Shown here: positions 21,349-29,526 of the stretch, piece after piece
How the letters are laid out: the number at the start of each line of letters is the position of its first letter
How positions within the stretch are numbered: the first letter of the stretch is position 1
Source: an uncultured Roseobacter sp.
Lineage (GTDB): Bacteria > Pseudomonadota > Alphaproteobacteria > Rhodobacterales > Rhodobacteraceae
Direction: 5' to 3'
DNA length: 64,000 nucleotides
Assembly (NCBI RefSeq): GCF_947495025.1
Contig: NZ_CANLXG010000001.1
Location: forward strand, 1,426,001-1,490,000
Translations under genes and position numbers: made by a program
Notes under the pieces: model-generated
The model's input: only the letters and a program-made list of their open reading frames with translations
Told to the model about the DNA's origin: nothing
Databases searched by the model: none

Positions 21349-22710
21349 ATGCACATAATCAGGGCAGAACAGGCATTGTTGCCGGACGGCTGGGCGCAGA
21401 ACGTCGAGGTCTCTGTCGGGGATGACGGCAGAATTGCCGATGTCGCCGTCAACATCCCGGGAGCCGCACCGGCCGGCAGTCTGCTGCTGCCGGCGCCTGC
21501 CAACGTACATTCGCATGCATTTCAGAGGGCAATGGCAGGGCTGACTGAAAAACAGGGGCCGGATGGTAAAGACAGCTTCTGGACCTGGCGGGATCAGATG
21601 TTCCGGTTTGTTGCAGGCCTTTCACCGGATGACGTCGAAAGTATTGCCGCCCTGGCACAGATGGAAATGCTGGAGGCAGGATATGCGGCGGTCGGGGAGT
21701 TTCACTATCTGCATCACCAGGCCGGTGGCACTGCGTATGATGATCTGGCCGAGATGGGTGTGCGCATTGCCGCAGCCGCATCTGCCACGGGAATCGGGCT
21801 GTGCCTGTTGCCGGTTCTTTATACTGCAGGGGGATGCGACGGACGGGCTCCGTCAGCAGGCCAGAGGCGGTTTGCCAGTGATGGCAGGAAGTTCCGGCGC
21901 CTGCAGGAGCTCTCTGCGAGAGCCGTCCGCTCACTGGAAGCCGACAGCCTGTGCGGCGCAGCAGCGCATTCGCTGCGCGCTGTCCTTCCAGAGGATCTGA
22001 AGCGTTTCGCCGGGGATTTCCCGACAGGACCGCTCCATATGCATCTTGCAGAACAGATGGCTGAAGTTTCCGAAGTGCAGGCCCATCTTGGCGCGCGGCC
22101 TGTCCGGTGGGCCCTTGATAATATGAACCTGGATGACCGGTGGTGCCTGATCCACTGCACACAGATGAGTGCCGGGGAGACCGAAGCGCTTGCGCGGACC
22201 GGCGCCGTTGCCGGTCTCTGCCCGGTCACGGAAAGCAGTCTGGGCGACGGCATTTTCAATGGAACGACATGGTACAAAGCGGGTGGCACAATTGCGGTTG
22301 GTACCGACAGCAATATCAGGATTTCCCTGACCGAAGAGCTGCGCACGCTGGAATACAGCCAGCGCCTCAGAGACCACAGGCGGGCTGTTTTTGCCGACAG
22401 CACCCGTTCGACGGGCCGCAGCCTTTTTGAACGGTCGCTTACCGGAGGCGCACAGGCAACAGGGCGGCAGCCCGGACTGGAACGCGGGCGTGTCGCGGAT
22501 CTGATGCTGCTGGACGCGGGCCACTACAGCATGGGTCAGGCCCGGCAGGACACCGCGCTCGACACCTGGATATTTGCCGCAGGCAACGGAATAGTCAGGG
22601 ATGTCTGGTCGGCCGGGCGGCATATGGTAAAAGAAGGCCGGCATATTCACCGGGACCGGATCGTTGCAGGATATACCAGAACACTTGCCAGACTGAGGGA
22701 CAGGCTTTGA
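21349..22710 (+). CDS. hutF: Formimidoylglutamate deiminase
   Basis: 453 residues. An amidohydrolase-fold enzyme that converts N-formimino-L-glutamate to N-formyl-L-glutamate and ammonia, marking the five-step hut route. Metal ligands: APANVHSHAFQRAMAGL, then LHMHLAEQMAEVSE and the later VGTDSNIRIS. ATG 21349 follows GCGAGGG; an upstream extension of the frame is antisense to hutI and not real. It diverges from hutI and is coupled to hutC. The next enzyme, HutG, is not adjacent; an N-formylglutamate-amidohydrolase-like gene lies at about 38.4-39.2 kb. Confidence 0.95.
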   Translation: MHIIRAEQALLPDGWAQNVEVSVGDDGRIADVAVNIPGAAPAGSLLLPAPANVHSHAFQRAMAGLTEKQGPDGKDSFWTWRDQMFRFVAGLSPDDVESIAALAQMEMLEAGYAAVGEFHYLHHQAGGTAYDDLAEMGVRIAAAASATGIGLCLLPVLYTAGGCDGRAPSAGQRRFASDGRKFRRLQELSARAVRSLEADSLCGAAAHSLRAVLPEDLKRFAGDFPTGPLHMHLAEQMAEVSEVQAHLGARPVRWALDNMNLDDRWCLIHCTQMSAGETEALARTGAVAGLCPVTESSLGDGIFNGTTWYKAGGTIAVGTDSNIRISLTEELRTLEYSQRLRDHRRAVFADSTRSTGRSLFERSLTGGAQATGRQPGLERGRVADLMLLDAGHYSMGQARQDTALDTWIFAAGNGIVRDVWSAGRHMVKEGRHIHRDRIVAGYTRTLARLRDRL

Positions 22711-23408
22711 ACAGACCCATCATCAACAGCTGGCAAAGCGTCGAGCAGGAAGTCAGGCGCCGTATTCAGACGCGGGAGTGGGCACCCGGCGAACTGATCC
22801 CGAATGAAGCGGACCTTGCGCTCGAATTCGGATGTGCCAGGGCAACTGTAAACCGCGCGCTGAGACGCATTGCAGACAGTGGCCTGATCGACCGCAGGCG
22901 CAAGGCAGGTACTCGCGTGGCGCTTCAGCCGGTCGCCCGCGCCACGCTGGATATTCCGGTTATCCGCCGCGAAATCGAAGACCGCGGCATGACCTACAGC
23001 TATCTTTTATTGTCCCGGACAGAAGCCGTGCCGCCGCATGCTGTATCAGCCACGATGCAGCTTCCCGCCCACGATGCACAATTGCATGTTGTTGCACTCC
23101 ACCTTGGCAATGAAACGCCCTACGCACTCGAAGACCGGTGGATCAGCCTCGCAGCTGTGCCGGCGGCACGGCAGGAGCGTTTCGAGAGCGTCAGCAGCAA
23201 CGAATGGCTTCTGGCAAATGCGCCGTGGTCACACGGTCAGATCACCTTCGCCGCGACGCAGGCCGGCCGCGAGGATGCCGCCAGGCTCGCCTGCGACCCG
23301 GGCCAGGCAATGTTCGTCATCGACCGCCTGACCTGGAACAACAATGCAGCCATAACACGGGTCCGCCTGAAGTACCCGCCCGGGTATCAGCTCAGAACGG
23401 ATATCTGA
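22707..23408 (+). CDS. hutC: Histidine utilisation repressor, GntR family
   Basis: 233 residues. N-terminal GntR winged helix (about 5-72; GELIPNEADLALEFG and CARATVNRALRRIADSGLI) and a UTRA effector domain (about 90-230). HutC represses hut genes until urocanate binds. The TTG start at 22707 overlaps the hutF stop (TTGA), so translation is coupled. Location and family make the HutC assignment strong. It should bind the palindrome at 21316-21325. Confidence 0.93.
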   Translation: MNRPIINSWQSVEQEVRRRIQTREWAPGELIPNEADLALEFGCARATVNRALRRIADSGLIDRRRKAGTRVALQPVARATLDIPVIRREIEDRGMTYSYLLLSRTEAVPPHAVSATMQLPAHDAQLHVVALHLGNETPYALEDRWISLAAVPAARQERFESVSSNEWLLANAPWSHGQITFAATQAGREDAARLACDPGQAMFVIDRLTWNNNAAITRVRLKYPPGYQLRTDI

Positions 23409-23423
23409 ACCATTTCACAAACA

Positions 23424-23453
23424 AGGAGCGGCCCCGCGCACGAGACCGCTCCT
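23424..23453. terminator. Hairpin between hutC and the convergent hydrolase gene
   Basis: Arms AGGAGCGG (23424-23431) and CCGCTCCT (23446-23453) pair perfectly around a 14-base GC-rich loop. It lies between the ends of hutC (23408) and the convergent serine hydrolase (23474). No U-tract follows in either direction. Confidence 0.6.
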
Positions 23454-23473
23454 CATCGGGAAACGGACGGAAG

Positions 23474-25330
23474 TTACCAGGCAACGTCCCAGTAGTCGGT
23501 GCTCTGCGGCACATTTGCATTGGCTAAAATTTTCGCAATTTTGCCGGTCATGGCGCGAATATCAGCTGTTGTACTGTCGGACAGTCCGCTGGTGTTCGAG
23601 CTTATGGCCACATGGATCTCGCTGAGATCCTCGCCGGTGACAGCAGTATACCCCGGTCGGAAGACAGCAACAGTCGAGTAACCACCGCCAAGCGATCCAT
23701 TGTGGTGCAATTTGCCACGCGATGTGGACCGGAAGGCCGCACTATCCATACCGTCGTATCCGATCGTATCCGCAAGATGCGTTGTAATCGCCAGCACACC
23801 CTGTGCGGATGACGTCCAGCCTCCGGCTGCCAGACCGGTTGTGGACTGTTTGAACGGCAATTCATTGTACCCGCCGGTCGTGCGCTCATAGGGATAGGCG
23901 TCATGTGCATCGGGTGTGGCCTTCTGTTCGCGCACTTTGCCCTTCAGCCCCATTGGCCTGAGGTAACTGTTCACCGTGTATTCGCGATAGGTCTTGCCGG
24001 TCAGCGCTTCGATAAGCAGCGTTGTCAGCCCCATGCCATGGTTGGAATAGGAGTACCGGTCGCCCGCCGGCCACTGCAGCGGCCGGGTCGCCAGAAAGTG
24101 CTTGTGGATCAGATCGTAATCCGGCTCCCCGTTCGAGGGATAGGTCCGCCGTGTCGCCGCCTCATCACCGCTGCCGAAAAACCCACTGGTGTGATCAAAG
24201 AGGTGCTGCACCGTAATGTCCCTGAACCGGTTGGGTTTGGGCGCATCAAAGGGATGCGAATAGGCGTAGGGCGCGCGGTATGCCGTCAGATTACCACTGT
24301 GGCCGGAGAACGCGAGCTTTCCGGATGTCCAGGCATAGATATGATCATCCGACGCGATACCCATACCCCGGATGCGGTAGCGGTAGTTGGCCTGACTGAT
24401 CACAGGTGACGCATAGGTCCGGTTGGAAAAGTACCGGTCGAAATCCAGCGATGAACCCGATGAAACGGTACCGTCGTCATACCAGACATAGACATGGCTG
24501 TCGGACTTGGCGATGCCGATACCCACAACATCGTGCATGGATTTACGGTCGCCGTCAGGTCCCACCGGCAATGATACCTTCTGGGTCGGCTGGTTGTCTT
24601 CGTCAAAAGGAATGCCGGCCCGGGCGTCCAGATCGCGTGACGTGCCGATGCTCCGGGTGCCATCCTTGTACCAGGCATAGACATGATCATCCGGGCTGAT
24701 TGCCACTGCGTGCAGGTCCTTGATCTCGCGGCCTTCCGCCACCGTAAAAGACCTGGGCGCCTGATAGGCAGTAAGGTTGGCCGAGGTGCCGATGCTGACT
24801 GTGCCGTTGCGATACCAGGCATAGACGCGATCGTCCGAGGCAATCGCCATGGCGATGATCGGGCGATGCCTGTCGGTCGAGATCCGCTGCACGCCGTTAT
24901 AACGGTTACCGAGAATGCCGTTCTGGCCATAGACACGGGTTGTGGCAGGGTCCATGCCCCGGTCCAGCATCGCTTTGTACAGCGCAGGTCCCGAAACCAC
25001 CGCCTTGCTGACAGACCCCTGCCGGGTCCGGTCATCGTGCTGCATGACGTGGATGCCCCCTCCGGCGTCCTCTGACCGGCGCGACCGACCGAAACCTTTT
25101 GTGTAGACGAGGCGTCCCCCCTGCGTCACCGCAACGGTCAGGCCAATGATCCCGCCCTCCTGCATCAGAGCATTGATTTCACCGTCGATGCCCGAGGTCA
25201 GAGACGCAGGTGCGTGGCCTTCAGCAGCCATCACCGGGCCCGTCAGAGCCGCCATGGTTGCAGCCGCGATTATCCGTCGGATATCCGGAATTGCAGACAG
25301 CTTCTCAGAAAAGTTGCTTGAAAAAAACAT
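23474..25330 (-). CDS. Exported beta-lactamase-fold serine hydrolase with inserted four-repeat domain
   Basis: 618 residues. An N-terminal signal-like segment (to AALTGPVMAAEG) precedes a class C beta-lactamase/PBP-type domain. Catalytic Ser-x-x-Lys is SVSK (S106, K109), Tyr-x-Asn is YSN (Y428), and a C-terminal HHNGSLGGG resembles the KTG-equivalent box. In ordinary members HLxxHTSG follows SxxK by about 50-60 residues; here (QHLFDHTSGF) it lies about 270 residues later. The gap holds four repeats (about 162-188, 208-234, 270-296, 321-348) with consensus S-D-D-H-V-Y-A-W-Y-x-D-G-T-x-S-x-G-T-S, which look like propeller blades. ATG 25330 follows AAGGAG. It is probably in an operon with the VPLPA-CTERM gene. 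The substrate is unknown. Confidence 0.82.
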   Translation of the reverse strand: MFFSSNFSEKLSAIPDIRRIIAAATMAALTGPVMAAEGHAPASLTSGIDGEINALMQEGGIIGLTVAVTQGGRLVYTKGFGRSRRSEDAGGGIHVMQHDDRTRQGSVSKAVVSGPALYKAMLDRGMDPATTRVYGQNGILGNRYNGVQRISTDRHRPIIAMAIASDDRVYAWYRNGTVSIGTSANLTAYQAPRSFTVAEGREIKDLHAVAISPDDHVYAWYKDGTRSIGTSRDLDARAGIPFDEDNQPTQKVSLPVGPDGDRKSMHDVVGIGIAKSDSHVYVWYDDGTVSSGSSLDFDRYFSNRTYASPVISQANYRYRIRGMGIASDDHIYAWTSGKLAFSGHSGNLTAYRAPYAYSHPFDAPKPNRFRDITVQHLFDHTSGFFGSGDEAATRRTYPSNGEPDYDLIHKHFLATRPLQWPAGDRYSYSNHGMGLTTLLIEALTGKTYREYTVNSYLRPMGLKGKVREQKATPDAHDAYPYERTTGGYNELPFKQSTTGLAAGGWTSSAQGVLAITTHLADTIGYDGMDSAAFRSTSRGKLHHNGSLGGGYSTVAVFRPGYTAVTGEDLSEIHVAISSNTSGLSDSTTADIRAMTGKIAKILANANVPQSTDYWDVAW

Positions 25331-25368
25331 CGTAAAAACTCCTTGATCAGAAACAGTTTGCCTGGTGG

Positions 25369-26376
25369 TCAGGCCCGCGTGCACCGGCGCGCGACGCCCA
25401 GACCGACAAGACCAGCCAGCAGGAACGACAGGCTGGCAGGCAGCGGTACAGGTGAAGGACCGGGGGCATATTCAACCGCGTTGAACTGTCTGAAACCGGT
25501 CCGCATTTCCAGGGATCCGCCGGGTTCAAGACTGATGGAAAAAAGATAGCGGAACGTCACATCGAGCGCGGCCTCGACAGGTGATCCGGTGCCCGGCGCA
25601 CTCGTGGCCGCCGAAAAGACAAAACCATCAAAGCCTTCACCACTGGTGGCCAGAGTCTCAGCCACCATGGCGCCCTCACCTTCTTCTGTGATCGTGCGCA
25701 GATAGGGCGCGAGAGGCAGATAGCCGACCTCGGCACCGATGCCTGATCCGAATTCGCTGAACAGCGTGCCGGATGCGCGTGAGAACCCGTCCGTTCCGTC
25801 GTAAGTCGACAGAAAGGACGCGCGCACATCGCCTGCTATATTAAACGAGACAAGCGCGTCACTGGTGTTTTCAAAAAGATAGCCCCGCTCGTTCCGAAAG
25901 GATGCACGGGCGGCAGCGGCGACCGGATCAGATGTGATTTCGGCGCTGGCGCTGCCGCTGTTGTTTATGGTGCGCTCAACAATCGAGGTGACGAAGGGAT
26001 CGGCCTCGGGATCATCGACCGCTGTGATCTCAACGCTGTAGGCGGCGGCCGATCCTTCGGACCCGCCTGGCAGCGTTGTTTCATCTGTCCGCTCGCTGCT
26101 GAAAGGCACAACCGGATCGGCAAACGGGTTGCCGATGACGGTGTTGACCGACGTTGTGTTTGTTGCCGTGGGGTCGTCGACCGTGCTGGCGAGATCAGAC
26201 TGCAATACCAGCGATCCGGGCAGAGTGGATATCCTGACGGCCGCCGGGGCAGACCCGGAGTTGACGGTATAACTGTGATAAAGCGTCAGCGCGCTGTCTG
26301 CCGAGATAGGCGCAGCGAACGCGGTGCCGGCGCAGAGAGCCGCAATGGCGGATGCTGAAAAAACATGTGCTTTCAT
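25369..26376 (-). CDS. Exported protein with VPLPA-type C-terminal sorting signal
   Basis: 335 residues. A signal peptide (MKAHVFSASAIAALCAGTAFA) is followed by a threonine/serine/alanine-rich body with no recognised domain. The C-terminus has VPLPASLSFLLAGLVGLG, a hydrophobic helix and a short basic tail RRCTRA. This tripartite end matches the VPLPA-CTERM variant of PEP-CTERM signals found in Rhodobacteraceae, which are handled by an exosortase. The mature protein should be at the cell surface or in the matrix. No exosortase gene is in the window. ATG 26376; the serine hydrolase starts 38 bases after its stop, so they are likely cotranscribed. Confidence 0.8.
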   Translation of the reverse strand: MKAHVFSASAIAALCAGTAFAAPISADSALTLYHSYTVNSGSAPAAVRISTLPGSLVLQSDLASTVDDPTATNTTSVNTVIGNPFADPVVPFSSERTDETTLPGGSEGSAAAYSVEITAVDDPEADPFVTSIVERTINNSGSASAEITSDPVAAAARASFRNERGYLFENTSDALVSFNIAGDVRASFLSTYDGTDGFSRASGTLFSEFGSGIGAEVGYLPLAPYLRTITEEGEGAMVAETLATSGEGFDGFVFSAATSAPGTGSPVEAALDVTFRYLFSISLEPGGSLEMRTGFRQFNAVEYAPGPSPVPLPASLSFLLAGLVGLGVARRCTRA

Positions 26377-26751
26377 GACAATAACTTTCTTTTCGTTGGT
26401 ATGCCGAACGGGGATGCAAACCCTGATCTGCCGTTTGGGCAGGCTCCGTACGGGCGCAAGAAACATGCGCAACTGCACTGCACACCACCGGCCATCAGAT
26501 ATCCGTCAGGCGCGGACCTGACGGATATCTGACGTTTGCTGCGCGACGATCTGGGGGCAATGAACGCCCGCTGCCCCTCTGATCCGAGCCGGTCAAAGAC
26601 CGCCACAGCACAAGCCCGTCGCACGTGTCATACCGCTGCGCTTGTTTTCACTGACCTTTTGCCACATGCTGCTGAGTGTGGAGAGCGGGCCCCCGGGCGA
26701 CCGGTCCGCCGTTGCGATCCGGGTGTACCCGCTGGTGTGGGAACGCGTGAA
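26377..26751. other. Divergent intergenic region with large inverted repeat
   Basis: 375 bases between the VPLPA-CTERM gene and the SARP-type regulator gene. Its main visible feature is the perfect 16-bp inverted repeat at 26495-26532. The right part (26536-26751) can be read in frame with the regulator, but that stretch (rich in Arg, Ala and Pro) does not resemble a protein domain, so I treat it as leader or promoter DNA. No clear -35/-10 pair is seen. Confidence 0.5.
26495..26532. repeat. Perfect 16-bp inverted repeat, six-base spacer
   Basis: Arms TCAGATATCCGTCAGG (26495-26510) and CCTGACGGATATCTGA (26517-26532) are exact reverse complements separated by CGCGGA. The site lies between two divergent transcription units. 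No U-tract follows on either strand, which argues for an operator for a dimeric regulator, or an RNA hairpin in the leader, rather than a simple terminator. The neighbouring SARP-type protein is the obvious candidate binder. Confidence 0.85.
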
Positions 26752-28383
26752 ATGCTGTCTGAAAGCCGGAAAATCTGGCTCAGCGTAAAGCTGTACGGGG
26801 CACCCGACATATGTCTTGCGGGGGCCTCGACCTTGCGGATCACCGGAACACGAAACACGGCTCTGATTGCCCTTCTGGCCTGCGCACCCGGCATGCGGCG
26901 GAGCCGGAACTGGTTGACCGGCGTTCTGTGGTCCGACAGTGCACCGGACCGCGCGAGGGCAAATCTGCGACAGTTACTGCATGCTCTGCGTCAGACCATC
27001 GGCCCGGCGTTTGACACCGTCTTCATTACGGAACGCGACCACATCAGTCTGGCAACGGACGCTGTAATGCTCGACAACACCGGAACCGGAGAGTTTCTCG
27101 AAGGCATTGATCTTGCAGAAGAGGGCTTCGAGGAATGGCTGCGGGATCAGCGCCTGCTGGACAATCGGGAGGCGACCCCGGTTCTGCCCGCCGCCAGTGT
27201 CTCTGTATTGCCGCGCATTATCGTCTGCCCGTTCAACGAAACTGGCGCAGCACAGACCATCGGCATCGGTGACGCCCTGGCGCAGGAGCTGACGGGGCAT
27301 TTCGCCCGGTCGCAACTGATTGACGCGATCTCTCATTTTTCAAGCCGTGCGCTCGCTGCGCCGCAGGACAGGCCGGAGACCAGCGCGGAATACGTACTCA
27401 CCGGACAGTGCCGACAGAACGCAGGTACGCTGATTGTGGACGCAACCCTTACTGACGCAGGCGATCACCGTGTCCTCTGGTCAGACCGCCAGAGAATTGA
27501 TCTGGGCGCATTCCTGGCTGGAGAAGATCACCTGACGGGTAAGATCGCAGGCCAGGCCCTGCGGATCATCATGTCGCGCTCCATCGCGGCCGGGTCAAGC
27601 ACGCCCCTGCCGGAGCTGGCCGCACATACGCTGATGCTATCCGCCGTGGCCCTGATGCATTCCTTTGAGAAACGGCACTTTCACCGGGCTGCCGCACAGC
27701 TGGAAGAGGTCATCGCCAGATGTCCGTCGCATTCAGTACCACGTGCCTGGCTTGCCCAGTGGCACCTGCTGCGGATCTATCAGAAATGGAGCGACGACGC
27801 GCCTGCAGACGAGATGAAAGCCCGGAGCGCAATCCGGAACGCGCTGGACCTGAATGCAGGATGCGCCCTGTCTCTGGCTATTGACGGCAATATACGAACC
27901 ATTCTGCAGAACGATTTTGCCCTTGCACGGCAGAGGTTTGACGCAGCGCGCGAAATCAATCCGAGCAGCGCTTTCATCTCGCAGCTGAACGCAGTGCTCG
28001 AAACTTTTACCGGCGACGGCCGCGCGGCGGTCGCTCTGACCGACCGCGCTTTCATGTTGTCTCCGCGCGATCCGCGCAGGCCGTTTTTCCAGACACTGAG
28101 CGCCGGCAGCTACGTGGCCGGCGGGCGCTATGATGAGGCTGTTGAGATGGCAGAAGCCTCTTTACGGCACAACCCGCTGCACCTTTCAGCGCATCGTTGC
28201 CGCGTCATCGGCCTGCAACTTGCCGGACGGGAAGCCGAAGCGCGCAAAGCCGCCGGCGAACTGATGCGGCTCGACCCCGGGCTGCGGGTTTCGGATTACC
28301 AGCGCAACCACCCTGCGGCTCAAAGCAATATCAGCCAGGTCTGGGCAGATGCGCTCAGACATGCCGGTGTTCCGGTCAACTGA
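26752..28383 (+). CDS. SARP-type transcriptional regulator with TolB-like and TPR domains
   Basis: 543 residues from ATG 26752. An N-terminal OmpR/SARP-type winged helix (about 8-100: SRNWLTGVLWSDSAPDRARANLRQLLHALR) leads into a BTAD-like edge (EFLEGIDLAEEGFEEWLRDQR). A TolB-N-like segment follows (about 155-270: IIVCPFNETG, IGDALAQELTGHFAR, YVLTGQCRQNAGTLIVDATL). The C-terminal ~270 residues are helical TPR-like repeats (LDLNAGCALSLAIDG; EINPSSAFISQLNAVLE). No membrane segment is seen. It likely activates the PAP2 and subtilase genes that follow 20 bases later. The ribosome site is weak and the frame is open to 26536, so the start is uncertain. Confidence 0.8.
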   Translation: MLSESRKIWLSVKLYGAPDICLAGASTLRITGTRNTALIALLACAPGMRRSRNWLTGVLWSDSAPDRARANLRQLLHALRQTIGPAFDTVFITERDHISLATDAVMLDNTGTGEFLEGIDLAEEGFEEWLRDQRLLDNREATPVLPAASVSVLPRIIVCPFNETGAAQTIGIGDALAQELTGHFARSQLIDAISHFSSRALAAPQDRPETSAEYVLTGQCRQNAGTLIVDATLTDAGDHRVLWSDRQRIDLGAFLAGEDHLTGKIAGQALRIIMSRSIAAGSSTPLPELAAHTLMLSAVALMHSFEKRHFHRAAAQLEEVIARCPSHSVPRAWLAQWHLLRIYQKWSDDAPADEMKARSAIRNALDLNAGCALSLAIDGNIRTILQNDFALARQRFDAAREINPSSAFISQLNAVLETFTGDGRAAVALTDRAFMLSPRDPRRPFFQTLSAGSYVAGGRYDEAVEMAEASLRHNPLHLSAHRCRVIGLQLAGREAEARKAAGELMRLDPGLRVSDYQRNHPAAQSNISQVWADALRHAGVPVN

Positions 28384-28403
28384 TTTAGGAAAAAGGATAT
28401 TTT

Positions 28404-29525
28404 ATGCCGGTTCTGCAATCCCTACAGTCTCTTCAATCCCTGCAATCGCTTCAGTCTCTGCAGTCATTGCAGTCTCTGCAATCCCTCCAGTCGCTCCAGA
28501 GCCTCCAGTCACTGGGCGCGCAGCCCGCCGCATCGCCAGTAGGATACATTACCGCGCATGACGGCATTGCCGGGCTGTGGCAGGGCAGCGCTGCCGCCAA
28601 TCCGCGCAATATTGCGGACCCGGCCAGCCTCGGTCTCTGGGGGGCACAGAGCCAGCAGATTGTGCTGTCGAATGAAATGTTGTCACGGCTTTCCTACGGA
28701 ACCGACCCGGACAGTGGCGCGGCAGTTGTTTACCTTCTCGATCAGACCGACCCTTCCGGCACTTCGCCGCAGCTTACGGCGGCGCCCCTTGTGCAGATGG
28801 TGGCACCCACGCCGGAAGACTTTGCCGCGCAGGCTCGCATGGTCAGCGACTATGCCGACCTGCGCCCGGACCGTATCTCGGAAATAACTGACCAGACCGC
28901 CGGAACCATCGGATACTACGCCCATATCACCGGCCTTGAAGCTCCCAGACACCCGGCGACTTTGAAACTGCTGATGCTGGCACAGGACTGTGCGACGCAC
29001 GCCGCACAGCAGTGCAAGCATATCCTCGCGTGTCATCGGCCTGTTGCGTTGTCACCGCAGATTCACCCCATCATCCCGACACCGACCCATTCGAGCCTGC
29101 CAAGTGGTCACGCAACCGAGGCGTTCGCCGTCGCTTCCCTGCTGTCCAGACTGGCGACCGCCGCGCCCGGAACAGATACGCAACTGATGCATATGGCAGC
29201 ACGCATCGCGGTCAACAGGACCATTGCCGGCGTGCATTTCCCGGCAGACAGTTTCGCGGGCGCGGTGCTGGGCATGGCCATTTCTGATGCGATTGCGGCC
29301 AGAGCCGGACAGGAAGACACCGTGCAGCCGCTGCGTTTCAACGGCGCGGGGATCGGGACGGAGGACTTCTTTACCACCCGCGTCTGGCATGACGGCGCAC
29401 GCCAGCTGCCGGTCACTTCAGACGGTGTCGCGATCACCGAGCAACTGCCTGGCACTGCAGGTACCGATCTGTCACCGCTGCTGGCGCGTGTCTGGACCGA
29501 TGCCGTCGCCGAATGGACCCTCTGA
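28404..29525 (+). CDS. PAP2-family phosphatase/haloperoxidase-like protein with N-terminal Leu-Gln-Ser repeats
   Basis: 373 residues. After Met-Pro-Val come eleven perfect LQS tripeptides (residues 4-36), then a PAP2 (type 2 phosphatidic acid phosphatase / vanadium haloperoxidase) domain. The three phosphate- or vanadate-binding motifs are complete: K-x6-R-P as KHILACHRP (K205-P213), SLPSGHATE (S234-H236), and NRTIAGVHFPAD (R272, H278, D282; the usual Ser is Asn). There are no signal peptide and few membrane segments, so it looks soluble and closer to haloperoxidase-like acid phosphatases. ATG 28404 follows AAAAAGGA. It is one base from the subtilase gene and downstream of the SARP-type regulator. 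Substrate unknown. Confidence 0.85.
   Translation: MPVLQSLQSLQSLQSLQSLQSLQSLQSLQSLQSLQSLGAQPAASPVGYITAHDGIAGLWQGSAAANPRNIADPASLGLWGAQSQQIVLSNEMLSRLSYGTDPDSGAAVVYLLDQTDPSGTSPQLTAAPLVQMVAPTPEDFAAQARMVSDYADLRPDRISEITDQTAGTIGYYAHITGLEAPRHPATLKLLMLAQDCATHAAQQCKHILACHRPVALSPQIHPIIPTPTHSSLPSGHATEAFAVASLLSRLATAAPGTDTQLMHMAARIAVNRTIAGVHFPADSFAGAVLGMAISDAIAARAGQEDTVQPLRFNGAGIGTEDFFTTRVWHDGARQLPVTSDGVAITEQLPGTAGTDLSPLLARVWTDAVAEWTL
28413..28511 (+). repeat. Eleven 9-base tandem repeats coding Leu-Gln-Ser
   Basis: Eleven consecutive 9-base units, all encoding LQS. At the DNA level ten of the eleven are different (for example ctgcaatcc, ctacagtct, cttcaatcc, ctccagagc), with Leu, Gln and Ser codons all varying. 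The amino-acid pattern is therefore kept while the bases have drifted, which argues for selection on the peptide rather than recent slippage. Confidence 0.95.
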
Positions 29526-29526
29526 G

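Noticed and set aside
26536..26751. N-terminal 72-residue extension of the SARP-type regulator
   Set aside because: Arg/Ala/Pro-rich, no domain, and it begins just after the inverted repeat; the winged-helix domain starts soon after ATG 26752.
28413..28511. CRISPR array or simple microsatellite
   Set aside because: Units are only 9 bases with no spacers, stay in frame, and vary synonymously; this is a coding repeat.
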